NCBI GenBank assembly: GCA_024689285.1
Contig: JAILDR010000130.1
Coordinates: 1-5,216 of the forward strand
DNA from: Bacteroidales bacterium
GTDB lineage: Bacteria; Bacteroidota; Bacteroidia; Bacteroidales; F082
Reading direction: 5' to 3'
Length of the DNA stretch: 5,216 bases
Part shown: positions 1 to 5,216 of the stretch, one piece after another
Layout: each line of letters begins with the position of its first letter
How positions within the stretch are numbered: position 1 is the stretch's first letter
Position numbers and translations under genes: made by a program
Notes under the pieces: generated by a model
Databases searched by the model: none
What the model was told of the DNA's origin: nothing
The model's input: the letters and a program-made list of their open reading frames with translations, nothing else

Positions 1-942
1 TCCTGCTTTTGTAAGAATTATACATGCTGACTTGAGTTCAATAAACGAATATTCGATAGGGATGACCAATTCCCCATTCTTGCTGACAAGGCCAAACTTG
101 TGGTTTCGCTTGACAAGAAAACAGTTGTGAGATAACAGCCCTGATGTCCAATCATACTCTTCTGGATCGTTGGCAATTTCTTCATTCACAATTATATATT
201 TCCATTTGTGACCAGTTGTAACAGCAAAAACGTCTTCAGGTGCATCTTGTGGAAATTGACAATCTTCATCAGTCGACAATCCTTCTTGTGGGACAAAATA
301 CTCAATCTTTACATATTTATTTGGAACAAAGACTTTACCTCTAGTATTAATTATCCCGCAAAGACCATCTTGCTTTACAATCAAGAAATTCCCTCGAATA
401 TCACAGATTTCATCGTATATTGCAGGAATTCTAATTTTCCCAAAAATGTCAATAACACCGCATTTATTATTTTTGGCTACTTTGATTAACTCTAATGACC
501 TAGTAAATGGCTTGACATAATAATACTCAAATGGAATAATGACATTTCCCTCTTTATCAATCATTCCCATTTTGCCATTTGTGGACACAATTGCTCTATC
601 ACGCTTGAAAACTATTTCTTCATCATACACGCAAGGAATAAAATCAGTTCCATTACGATCAATAATTCCCCACTTGCCATTCCGTTTTGCACCTGTTGTG
701 TCCAAAGGGTCTTTTCCAAAAGGAAAAATCCAATCATAAACTAACGGAATAACGACATTACCCTCTAAATCAAGGCAACCCCATTTGTCATTTTTGCAAA
801 CATTAATGAGACCCGAAGAAAAAGTTCTGATGATCTCATCGTATTCAAATGGAACCACGATTTTGTTGTTTTTATCAACAACGCCATAATATGTTCCATC
901 ATATTCTATTTTGAGAGTGTCTTTTTTAGCACTTGTTCCCAT
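1..942 (-). CDS. WG-repeat protein, C-terminus cut by the window edge
   Basis: An uninterrupted frame runs from ATG at 942-940 to the window edge, giving 314 codons with no stop seen. The protein is built from WG-type repeats (WG_beta_rep family): an aromatic-Gly pair, then I/V-I/V-D-x-x-G-x-x-x-I-P-x-x-Y-D, spaced about 35 residues apart. The pairs fall near residues 19 (YG), 54 (WG), 91 (WG), 125 (MG), 161 (CG), 195 (CG) and 283 (FG). Only two keep the canonical Trp. About 70 residues after the sixth repeat (roughly 215-280) do not follow the pattern and include an acidic stretch. There is no signal peptide or membrane segment at the start (MGTSAKKD), so the visible part looks cytoplasmic. 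WG repeats are thought to form beta structures for protein contacts; the specific role is unknown. The ATG chosen is the first before the repeats begin and lacks a clear Shine-Dalgarno, as is common in this phylum. Confidence 0.9.
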   Translation of the reverse strand, partial: MGTSAKKDTLKIEYDGTYYGVVDKNNKIVVPFEYDEIIRTFSSGLINVCKNDKWGCLDLEGNVVIPLVYDWIFPFGKDPLDTTGAKRNGKWGIIDRNGTDFIPCVYDEEIVFKRDRAIVSTNGKMGMIDKEGNVIIPFEYYYVKPFTRSLELIKVAKNNKCGVIDIFGKIRIPAIYDEICDIRGNFLIVKQDGLCGIINTRGKVFVPNKYVKIEYFVPQEGLSTDEDCQFPQDAPEDVFAVTTGHKWKYIIVNEEIANDPEEYDWTSGLLSHNCFLVKRNHKFGLVSKNGELVIPIEYSFIELKSACIILTKAG

Positions 943-1002
943 GGTACTAAAGTCTTGATTAAGTTAGTCTTTGCTCTTCTATTAAGGCAATAGTTACAAA
1001 TG

Positions 1003-1010
1003 CAAAAATA
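1003..1010 (-). promoter_or_regulatory. Candidate -7 box for the WG-repeat gene
   Basis: Read on the minus strand this is TATTTTTG, a match to the Bacteroidota -7 consensus TAnnTTTG. It lies about 60 bp upstream of the WG-repeat start codon. A -33 element is poor: only TTTC-like sequence sits at the right distance. The box is short and the region AT-rich, so a chance match is possible. Confidence 0.35.
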
Positions 1011-1139
1011 GGGAAATAATCGATGAGAAAGAAAACACAGAATTCTTTTCTTTGTTAAATCCTGAATCCAGTCTAAGCACAATTTCGGATTCTTTGTATC
1101 TGTCCTAATTTGTGGACGCTTTTGCAGCAAAACAATAAT

Positions 1140-1205
1140 CCATTTTCACCTCACCATCCCCAAAATCACCTCTGGCGCGATGGTCATTTCAGTGACGGCG
1201 CAAAG
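1140..1205. repeat. 66-bp direct repeat, copy 1 (3' end of the ORF6N gene)
   Basis: This segment matches 1815-1880 in the same orientation at 62 of 66 positions. Mismatches are at 1150, 1176, 1179 and 1200. It contains the last 19 sense codons and stop of the ORF6N gene plus 6 bp beyond the stop. It is a gene-family duplication, not a transposon end: it has no terminal inverted structure, and the differences follow codon positions. Confidence 0.9.
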
Positions 1206-1607
1206 TCCTGCACCGATGTCTTTCACGCTGGCACCCAACAGATAGACTTTGTCGTCAATGATTAGGAAACGGTCGTGGTTGCGGTGAGCGAGCTGGATGA
1301 ATGCTATTTCGGGATATTGGGTGTTGTGTTTTTCAAAATGCGCTATTCGCATCAAAACAGCTGCGTTCTGAATCATAAACCTCCGCATGGCGACGAAGGC
1401 ATTCATAATTCTTATACTTACTTCTATGGCGATAGGACTATGTAGAACAGATGATAACTGTGCAATGCCTTGCTCCGTGAACACGTATGGAAGAGAAGGA
1501 TTATATTTTAGCGAGCGTAGGTTATCGCAATTTGCGACCACCTTTTCAAACTGGTTGCAGTTTGCAACCACCTCTTGTGTTTTGTCTTTTGTCGTTTTCT
1601 TTTCCAT
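1146..1607 (-). CDS. Shortened ORF6N-domain protein
   Basis: The 153-residue protein carries the C-terminal part of the ORF6N domain, found in phage antirepressor-like DNA-binding proteins (KilA-N/RhuM relatives). The core is at about 40-78: PYVFTEQG, LSSVL, then SIRIMNAFVAMRRF. The C-terminal block seen in long Bacteroidales members follows at about 90-153: FEKHNTQYP, HDRFLIIDD, then VYLLGASVKD. H111, R113 and D118 resemble a phospholipase-D-like HxK/R motif. Two parts normally present are missing. The first is the N-terminal DNA-binding half, usually containing an RNIxRFPxDFxFQLT-like stretch. The second is a central block that should separate residue ~88 (AAVLMRI) from ~89 (AHFEKHN). The reading frame survives both losses. 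The MEKKTTKD start looks like a native N-terminus, so the losses may be internal deletions. AAAGGAT-like sequence precedes the ATG. DNA binding is doubtful without the N-terminal half; it may be a decaying gene. Confidence 0.75.
   Translation of the reverse strand: MEKKTTKDKTQEVVANCNQFEKVVANCDNLRSLKYNPSLPYVFTEQGIAQLSSVLHSPIAIEVSIRIMNAFVAMRRFMIQNAAVLMRIAHFEKHNTQYPEIAFIQLAHRNHDRFLIIDDKVYLLGASVKDIGAGLCAVTEMTIAPEVILGMVR
1527..1576. repeat. 20-bp near-repeat pair inside the ORF6N gene
   Basis: Positions 1527-1546 and 1557-1576 match at 17 of 20 bases with a 30-bp offset, exactly ten codons. In the protein they give VVANC twice, at residues 13-17 and 23-27. The pair lies just before the conserved FTEQG core, where the missing N-terminal half should join. 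Confidence 0.75.
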
Positions 1608-1631
1608 ACCTATCCTTTTTTAATCATACCG

Positions 1632-1639
1632 CAAAGAAA
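1632..1639 (-). promoter_or_regulatory. Weak candidate -7 box for the ORF6N gene
   Basis: The minus strand reads TTTCTTTG, one mismatch from TAnnTTTG, about 25 bp upstream of the ATG at 1607. No TTG/TTTG lies at 17-23 bp spacing, so support is weak. Confidence 0.3.
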
Positions 1640-1666
1640 CAACCTTTGTCAAGAAAAAGCCGTTGA

Positions 1667-1678
1667 ACAAACGTTTGT
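1667..1678. promoter_or_regulatory. Perfect 12-bp palindrome, possible operator
   Basis: ACAAACGTTTGT reads the same on both strands. It lies 60 bp upstream of the ORF6N start codon and overlaps the first unit of the 10-bp repeat run beside it. A dimeric repressor site is a reasonable guess; nothing in the sequence proves binding. Confidence 0.4.
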
Positions 1679-1712
1679 AGTCGACAATAGTCGTTTGTTG
1701 TCGTTTGCTGTC
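1673..1712. repeat. Four 10-bp tandem units upstream of the ORF6N gene
   Basis: The four consecutive units are GTTTGTAGTC (1673-1682), GACAATAGTC (1683-1692), GTTTGTTGTC (1693-1702) and GTTTGCTGTC (1703-1712). All end in GTC. Three share GTTTG; the second differs in its first five bases, which with AATA and GTC make a small inverted pair (GAC...GTC). The period is close to one helical turn, so equivalent bases face the same side of the DNA, which suits cooperative binding of a protein. The run starts 65 bp upstream of the ORF6N start codon. Confidence 0.7.
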
Positions 1713-1814
1713 GGGTAGTTCACTGTAAATGAATGATTAAAAGTGTATCGTATTGTTTTTCGTCTAACTATGGTCTAGCATACTATGAAAAGCAAATAAC
1801 ATTAAAATAAAACT

Positions 1815-1880
1815 CCATTTTCACTTCACCATCCCCAAAATCACCTCTGGTGCAATGGTCATTTCAGTGACGGCACAAAG
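1815..1880. repeat. 66-bp direct repeat, copy 2
   Basis: This is the diverged partner of 1140-1205, with mismatches at 1825, 1851, 1854 and 1875. Similarity ends sharply at 1880, four bases before the ATPase stop codon (1885-1887). Confidence 0.9.
1821..1880 (-). pseudogene. 3' remnant of a second ORF6N-family gene
   Basis: Read on the minus strand from 1880, this gives LCAVTEMTIAPEVILGMVK and a TGA stop, the exact C-terminus of the neighbouring ORF6N protein with one conservative change (final Arg to Lys). The other three base differences are silent third-position changes, so the two tails diverged while both were under protein-level selection. Everything upstream of this tail is gone; ATPase sequence begins within 4 bp. 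It has no start codon of its own and should not make a protein, although it could lie in the 3' untranslated part of the ATPase transcript. Confidence 0.8.
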
Positions 1881-1884
1881 GCTT

Positions 1885-3141
1885 TTACAAATCCATACTT
1901 TCGGCATTTAGCAGAAAATCCTCAATTCCAATGTAAAGCACCCCCTGTTGACTATGCCATGGTTCGACTATGGACTGCTGAACGATGATTTTCTTGAAAG
2001 AGTCATTGATGTTGAGAAGTGAGCGTTCTTCTTGTTCACGCTTCTCTATGGTAGGCACATCGAATGCCGACTGGATATAGTATCGTTTGTCTCCACTGTT
2101 AGCAATAAAATCCACCTCCAATTGTTTTCTCACTATTTTTCCATCCTCTGCCTTTACATTGACCGTAACACAACCTACATCGACACTAAATCTTCGGCGA
2201 AGCAACTCATTGTATATTATATTCTCCATGATATGAGAGTCGTCTTGCTGGCGGAAATTCAGCCTTGCGTTACGCAACCCCACATCTGTAAAATAATATT
2301 TCAAAGGAGAAGAGATATACCGCAGCCCTTTGACATCGTACCGATTGACTTTCTCAATCAGAAACGAATCCACAAGATACTCGATATACGAATTCACAGT
2401 GTTTTGCGAAATGCTGAGTCCCAATTCGGATTTGAATGTATTGGTCAAACGTAATGGGTTTGTCAGAGAACCGACTGATGAGGCAAGAATATTGACAATG
2501 TAACCAATTTCGGATTTTCCTCGCAAGTCATGACGGTTGATAATGTCCGAAATATAAACTTGTTCAAATAGGTTTTTTAAATACTGTTCTCTGTCTTGGT
2601 TGGTTGAGGCTGCCCATACGAGAGGCATCCCTCCATAACGGCAGTAAGCAGACCATGCTCGATGTTTGTCTCCTTCAAAAATCTCATGCACTTCGGCAAA
2701 ACTGAACGGATAAACCCTAATCTCGTCACCGCGCCCGCGAAACTCGGTCACAATATCCGATGAAAGAAACTTGGAGTTACTACCCGTTACATAAATATCA
2801 ATATTGGGGATATGCAAAAAGCCATTCAACACGGCCTCAAAACCGGTCACAAGTTGAATCTCATCCAACAAGACATAATATTGGTCATCATCCGTGATTT
2901 TCGACTTAACATATTTGTACAAAGCTTCAGCATCTTGGTATTGTCTGTTTGCAAAATCATCCAAAGCCAAGGCTACGATATGATCTTCGCCTATTCCTTG
3001 TTCAACCAAATGCCTTTTGAAAAGTGTGAACAATAAATACGACTTGCCGCATCGACGCACACCAGTAATGATTTTTATCAGCCCATTGCCTTTTTTCCGA
3101 TCAAGCCATTGGATATAATCTGTTCTCTGTACTTCCTTCAT
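1885..3141 (-). CDS. AAA ATPase with DUF4143 C-terminal domain
   Basis: The 418-residue protein is full length for the family. The N-terminal AAA_14-type ATPase domain (about 15-150) shows a Walker A motif, GVRRCGKS, at 27-34 and a Walker B, YYVLLDE, at 88-94. TGSNSKF (119-125) follows in a sensor-1-like position, then FRGRGDEIRVYPFSF (134-148), typical of the family. The C-terminal part (about 195-418) is DUF4143: a winged-helix-like section with SQNTVNSYIEYL (245-256), then a nuclease-like fold with MENIIYNEL (305-313), EVDF (342-345) and YYIQS (354-358). The canonical ExK of PD-(D/E)XK nucleases is replaced by IQS, so nuclease activity is doubtful. Such cytoplasmic ATPases are very common in Bacteroidota and archaea; their function is largely unknown. 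Start at MKEVQR fits the family and lies just downstream of a good promoter. It is not obviously in an operon with the ORF6N gene, 278 bp away. Confidence 0.95.
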   Translation of the reverse strand: MKEVQRTDYIQWLDRKKGNGLIKIITGVRRCGKSYLLFTLFKRHLVEQGIGEDHIVALALDDFANRQYQDAEALYKYVKSKITDDDQYYVLLDEIQLVTGFEAVLNGFLHIPNIDIYVTGSNSKFLSSDIVTEFRGRGDEIRVYPFSFAEVHEIFEGDKHRAWSAYCRYGGMPLVWAASTNQDREQYLKNLFEQVYISDIINRHDLRGKSEIGYIVNILASSVGSLTNPLRLTNTFKSELGLSISQNTVNSYIEYLVDSFLIEKVNRYDVKGLRYISSPLKYYFTDVGLRNARLNFRQQDDSHIMENIIYNELLRRRFSVDVGCVTVNVKAEDGKIVRKQLEVDFIANSGDKRYYIQSAFDVPTIEKREQEERSLLNINDSFKKIIVQQSIVEPWHSQQGVLYIGIEDFLLNAESMDL

Positions 3142-3160
3142 TTGCTACTGAAAATTTTTG

Positions 3161-3190
3161 CAAAAATACGCAATAATTTTCAATAACAAA
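3161..3190 (-). promoter_or_regulatory. Bacteroidota-type promoter for the ATPase gene
   Basis: On the minus strand TTTG (3190-3187) and TATTTTTG (3168-3161) are separated by 18 bp, matching the phylum's TTTG / TAnnTTTG layout. Transcription would start around 3150-3155, leaving a leader of only about 10-15 nt before the ATG at 3141. The -33 box lies inside a perfect 12-bp palindrome, AACAAATTTGTT (3185-3196), which could be an operator or simply chance in AT-rich DNA. Confidence 0.6.
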
Positions 3191-3296
3191 TTTGTTTCCT
3201 AATTAATCGGGGAAATTTCAGATAAAATTGAAAAAGTTGAATTGTTTTTCATCGCAAAAATCTGCAATTGAGACATAGCCCGAATTGTGTTTTTTG

Positions 3297-3304
3297 TATC
3301 TTTG
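3297..3304 (+). promoter_or_regulatory. -7 box of the rightward operon
   Basis: TATCTTTG matches TAnnTTTG exactly. The best upstream TTG (3268-3270) is 26 bp away, longer than the usual spacing, so the -33 part is weak. Transcription would start around 3310, about 25 nt ahead of the small ORF at 3336 and about 155 nt ahead of the oxidoreductase. Confidence 0.5.
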
Positions 3305-3335
3305 TCACCTAAAATGAAACTAAACTTAATCGAAC

Positions 3336-3452
3336 ATGTACATCAAAGCAGTAAAATTCAGAAAAGACGGGTTCTATACCCAGCCCTTTGCCTTTGGCGG
3401 CGAAGAAGGCCCACGCTGCAAGCAAGGCAAGGAGAAGTTTAATAAGGCGTAG
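3336..3452 (+). CDS. Possible 38-residue small protein leading the operon
   Basis: ATG at 3336 opens a 38-codon frame ending in TAG at 3450-3452, 15 bp before the oxidoreductase ATG. The peptide starts MYIKAVKFRKDGFYTQPF, is basic, has one Cys (residue 28) and contains GGEEGPRCKQGKEKF. It has no signal peptide or membrane segment. Third codon positions lean to G/C as in the genes downstream, and the frame begins right after the -7 box, which favours real coding. I do not recognise the family. It could be a genuine small protein, a leader peptide, or the remaining N-terminus of a longer gene. An overlapping frame from ATG 3314 (42 codons) looks less protein-like. Confidence 0.45.
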   Translation: MYIKAVKFRKDGFYTQPFAFGGEEGPRCKQGKEKFNKA

Positions 3453-3467
3453 GATAAAAAAGATACT

Positions 3468-4466
3468 ATGAAAGCTGCAATTCTAGAAAAATACGACAAA
3501 AATGGCCGTCAATTGGTCATTAGAGATTTGCCTATGCCGGAAATGGGCAAAAATGAAGTGCTGATACGTGTGAGCACCGCTGGTGTCAACCCGCTCGACA
3601 ATATGATTGTACGCGGCGAGGTGAAGCTGATTGTCCCATACCCCATGCCTTTGGTGATGGGCAATGAGTTGGTAGGCATCGTGGAAAAAGTTGGGGCTTC
3701 GGTTACCCGTTTCAAAATCGGCGACCGCGTCTATGGACGTATGCCGCTAGCTCGCATCGGCTGTTTTGCCGAATACGCCGCCGTTGATGAGAATGCTTTG
3801 GCCAAGGTGCCCGACTATCTCAGCGACGAGGAGGCCGCCGCTGTGCCATTGACAGCTTTGACGGCCTTGCAAGCCTTGGAATTGATGCAGACACACGAGG
3901 GCGACACGATTTTCATCAGCGGAGGCACAGGTAGCTTTGGCGCCATGGCCATCCCCATCGCCAAAAGCCAAGGCCTGAAGGTGATCACCAACGGCAACGC
4001 CGCCGGACGCGAACGCGTGATGAGCCTCGGGGCCGACCGTTTTATCGACTACAAACAGGAAGACTACGCGCAGGTGCTGAAAGAGATGGATGGCGTCATC
4101 GACACCCTCGGCGACCGCGAACTGCCGAAAGAGTTCGGCATACTAAAACAGGGCGGACACCTTGTCTCGTTGCGCGGAATGCCCAACGGCGGGTTCGCCC
4201 AACGGATGCAGATGCCGTGGTTCAAGCGTATGCTTTTCAGCCTTGCAGGAAAAAAATACGACAACATGGCCGCCAAGAACGAACAGCACTACCATTTCAT
4301 CTTCGTCCACGAAGACGGCATTGGCCTGCAGCGCGTCTCGGAACTTTTCGCCGAACGGAAAATCAAACCCTCTGTAGATAAGGTGTTTACGCTCTCCGAA
4401 GTCAACGAGGCACTACAGAAAGTCGCGGCTGGCGGGTCGAATGGAAAGACTGTATTGAAAATTTGA
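3468..4466 (+). CDS. Zinc-free MDR oxidoreductase, quinone-reductase-like
   Basis: The 332-residue protein is of normal length for NAD(P)H-dependent MDR-superfamily enzymes of the quinone oxidoreductase branch. The N-terminal GroES-like domain (about 1-125) has VLIRVSTAGVNPLDNMIVRG (31-50), GNELVGIVEKVG (65-76) and FKIGDRVYG (82-90). The Rossmann domain follows, with the nucleotide-binding loop GGTGSFG at 152-158 and GADRFIDY at 188-195. The C-terminus, GKTVLKI, is typical. The Cys/His zinc ligands of alcohol dehydrogenases are absent, so it probably reduces quinones or activated alkenes (for example reactive aldehydes or enones) with NAD(P)H in the cytoplasm; the true substrate cannot be read from sequence. 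It is followed after 10 bp by the AlkZ-related gene, so the two are very likely co-transcribed. ATG at 3468 gives the usual MKAAxLxxYD start. Confidence 0.93.
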   Translation: MKAAILEKYDKNGRQLVIRDLPMPEMGKNEVLIRVSTAGVNPLDNMIVRGEVKLIVPYPMPLVMGNELVGIVEKVGASVTRFKIGDRVYGRMPLARIGCFAEYAAVDENALAKVPDYLSDEEAAAVPLTALTALQALELMQTHEGDTIFISGGTGSFGAMAIPIAKSQGLKVITNGNAAGRERVMSLGADRFIDYKQEDYAQVLKEMDGVIDTLGDRELPKEFGILKQGGHLVSLRGMPNGGFAQRMQMPWFKRMLFSLAGKKYDNMAAKNEQHYHFIFVHEDGIGLQRVSELFAERKIKPSVDKVFTLSEVNEALQKVAAGGSNGKTVLKI

Positions 4467-4476
4467 AAGCGAAACT

Positions 4477-5127
4477 ATGATGAACTTGGAAATTTCCAGT
4501 CCAGAGACGATGGAGCGAGCCATTTGCGAGCTGGGCATCGTCCCGTTTTTCACCAGCGCCATCCCGGGCTATTCCATCAAGGAACTCACCCAGCCTGGGT
4601 TTTGGTTTGACGGCGAAGAGGACTCGCTCGGGCCGTGGGACTGGAAGATCGACTGCCTCCAAAACGGCGGCATCGCCTACGGGAAGTTCCTTTGCGGAGG
4701 AAAAGCCGCCTTCGCAACCATTCCTTTTTACCGCGAACTGATGAACGTTCGCCGCACTACGACAACGCCCGATAAGAACGGCGAGCGCATCATGGAATAT
4801 CTCGAAAAGCAAGGCAGCATCACCATCAAGGAGGTGCGCGCTTTGCTTGGCGTGAAAAAAGGCCAAGCCGATGCAGCCATAGGCAAACTGATGCAGCAGT
4901 GCCGCGTCGTCACGGGAGCCATCGAGCGGGTGTATCGAGGTCCCGAACAGGTTTACAACGGCTGGCAGGTGTCGTATTTCTGCACGCCCGAGTCGCTGTT
5001 TGAAGACTATGGAACGCTCCAAACAGAGCATACCCCCGAGGAATCGTTAGAGTTTTTAATTGACCACATCACAAAACTGACAGGAGGAATGGCTTCACGA
5101 AAGCAGGTCCTGAAGGTGTTGAAATAA
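4477..5127 (+). CDS. AlkZ-related winged-helix protein
   Basis: The 216-residue protein resembles the short AlkZ-related family, distant and smaller relatives of the crosslink-repair DNA glycosylase AlkZ/YcaQ. Visible marks are an N-terminal ELGIVPFF (18-25) and a central GPWDWK (52-57), followed by GGIAYGKFLCGGKAAF (64-79). A winged-helix-like segment follows at about 100-150 (NGERIMEYLEKQGSITIKEV, then GQADAAIGKLMQQCRVV). AlkZ itself is about twice this length and uses a QxQ-type catalytic motif; I see no such motif here, so glycosylase activity should not be assumed. DNA binding through the winged helix is plausible. Two ATGs stand side by side (4477 and 4480); either could start translation. 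It follows the oxidoreductase by 10 bp and precedes the DUF454 gene by 14 bp, an operon arrangement. The family call rests on remembered motifs. Confidence 0.75.
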   Translation: MMNLEISSPETMERAICELGIVPFFTSAIPGYSIKELTQPGFWFDGEEDSLGPWDWKIDCLQNGGIAYGKFLCGGKAAFATIPFYRELMNVRRTTTTPDKNGERIMEYLEKQGSITIKEVRALLGVKKGQADAAIGKLMQQCRVVTGAIERVYRGPEQVYNGWQVSYFCTPESLFEDYGTLQTEHTPEESLEFLIDHITKLTGGMASRKQVLKVLK

Positions 5128-5141
5128 GCCAAGGCATTCGA

Positions 5142-5216
5142 ATGAAACGCATGATTTACATAGTCTTAGGCCTGATTTGTGTGGGACTTGGCGCATTGGG
5201 GGTAGTAGTGCCAGGC
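5142..5216 (+). CDS. DUF454 (YbaN-like) membrane protein, N-terminus only
   Basis: ATG at 5142 opens a frame that stays open to the window edge (25 codons). The start, MKRMIYIVLGLICVGLGALG followed by VVVPG, fits the first transmembrane helix of DUF454/YbaN proteins, whose usual pattern is a basic start, a LGxxxxGLGxxG helix and a PGLPTTPF loop just beyond where the window ends. These are small inner-membrane proteins of unknown function. It is the fourth frame of the rightward operon. The rest of the gene lies outside the window. Confidence 0.75.
   Translation, partial: MKRMIYIVLGLICVGLGALGVVVPG

Noticed and set aside
906..1130. 74-codon minus-strand frame overlapping the WG-repeat start
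   Set aside because: It overlaps the well-supported WG-repeat gene by 37 bp, shows no recognisable motif, and its Cys- and Lys-rich composition is what AT-rich noncoding DNA gives.
1387..1623. 78-codon plus-strand frame with a hydrophobic start
   Set aside because: The signal-like start arises from the antisense of the conserved SIRIMNAFVAMRR helix of the ORF6N protein.
1140..1880. The 66-bp direct repeats as transposon ends or a target-site duplication
   Set aside because: They are far too long for a target duplication, contain coding sequence with silent-site divergence, and enclose no transposase or inverted ends.
2032..2454. 140-codon plus-strand frame inside the ATPase gene
   Set aside because: It is antisense to the DUF4143 domain and has no motif of its own.
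3229..3251. 7-bp inverted repeat (TGAAAAA / TTTTTCA) as a terminator
   Set aside because: The stem is only A/T-rich pairs with a 9-base loop, and it lies between two divergent genes where no transcript should end.
3314..3442. 42-codon frame starting at ATG 3314
   Set aside because: It contains an Arg-rich run typical of an out-of-frame reading, and overlaps the better-supported frame from 3336.
4402..5031. 209-codon minus-strand frame
   Set aside because: It is antisense to the AlkZ-related gene and the end of the oxidoreductase, both of which have clear family motifs. Long antisense frames are expected in G+C-richer coding DNA.

Overview
This window looks like chromosome from a Bacteroidota member, probably of the order Bacteroidales. 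The support is indirect: promoter boxes of the TAnnTTTG type, few clear Shine-Dalgarno sequences, and the gene families present (WG-repeat protein, ORF6N-type protein, AAA/DUF4143 ATPase). I cannot name a genus from the sequence alone.

The left part (about 1-3141) is AT-rich and reads entirely on the minus strand. It holds a WG-repeat protein whose C-terminus runs off the window, a shortened ORF6N-domain protein, and a full-length AAA ATPase of the AAA_14/DUF4143 type. This part looks like accessory DNA shaped by recombination. The last 66 bp of the ORF6N locus recur, diverged, 4 bp downstream of the ATPase stop codon. This is the tail of a second ORF6N gene whose body is gone. The surviving ORF6N gene itself appears to lack the N-terminal DNA-binding half and a central block. 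Between it and the ghost tail lies a run of four 10-bp units next to a perfect 12-bp palindrome, which is a candidate operator.

The right part (about 3297-5216) is visibly richer in G+C and reads on the plus strand. It looks like an ordinary operon: a possible 38-residue small ORF just after a TAnnTTTG box, a zinc-free MDR-superfamily NAD(P)H:quinone-reductase-like oxidoreductase, an AlkZ-related winged-helix protein, and the first 25 codons of a DUF454 (YbaN-like) inner-membrane protein. Gaps between the genes are 10-15 bp. A divergent intergenic region (3142-3335) separates the two parts and carries a good promoter for the ATPase on the minus strand.

No stretch longer than 300 bases lacks a gene. 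I saw no tRNA, rRNA, CRISPR array, complete insertion sequence or convincing intrinsic terminator. I did not find a clear new defence or mobile system. The most unusual signals are the ORF6N ghost, the shortened ORF6N gene, and the 10-bp iterated repeat upstream of it.
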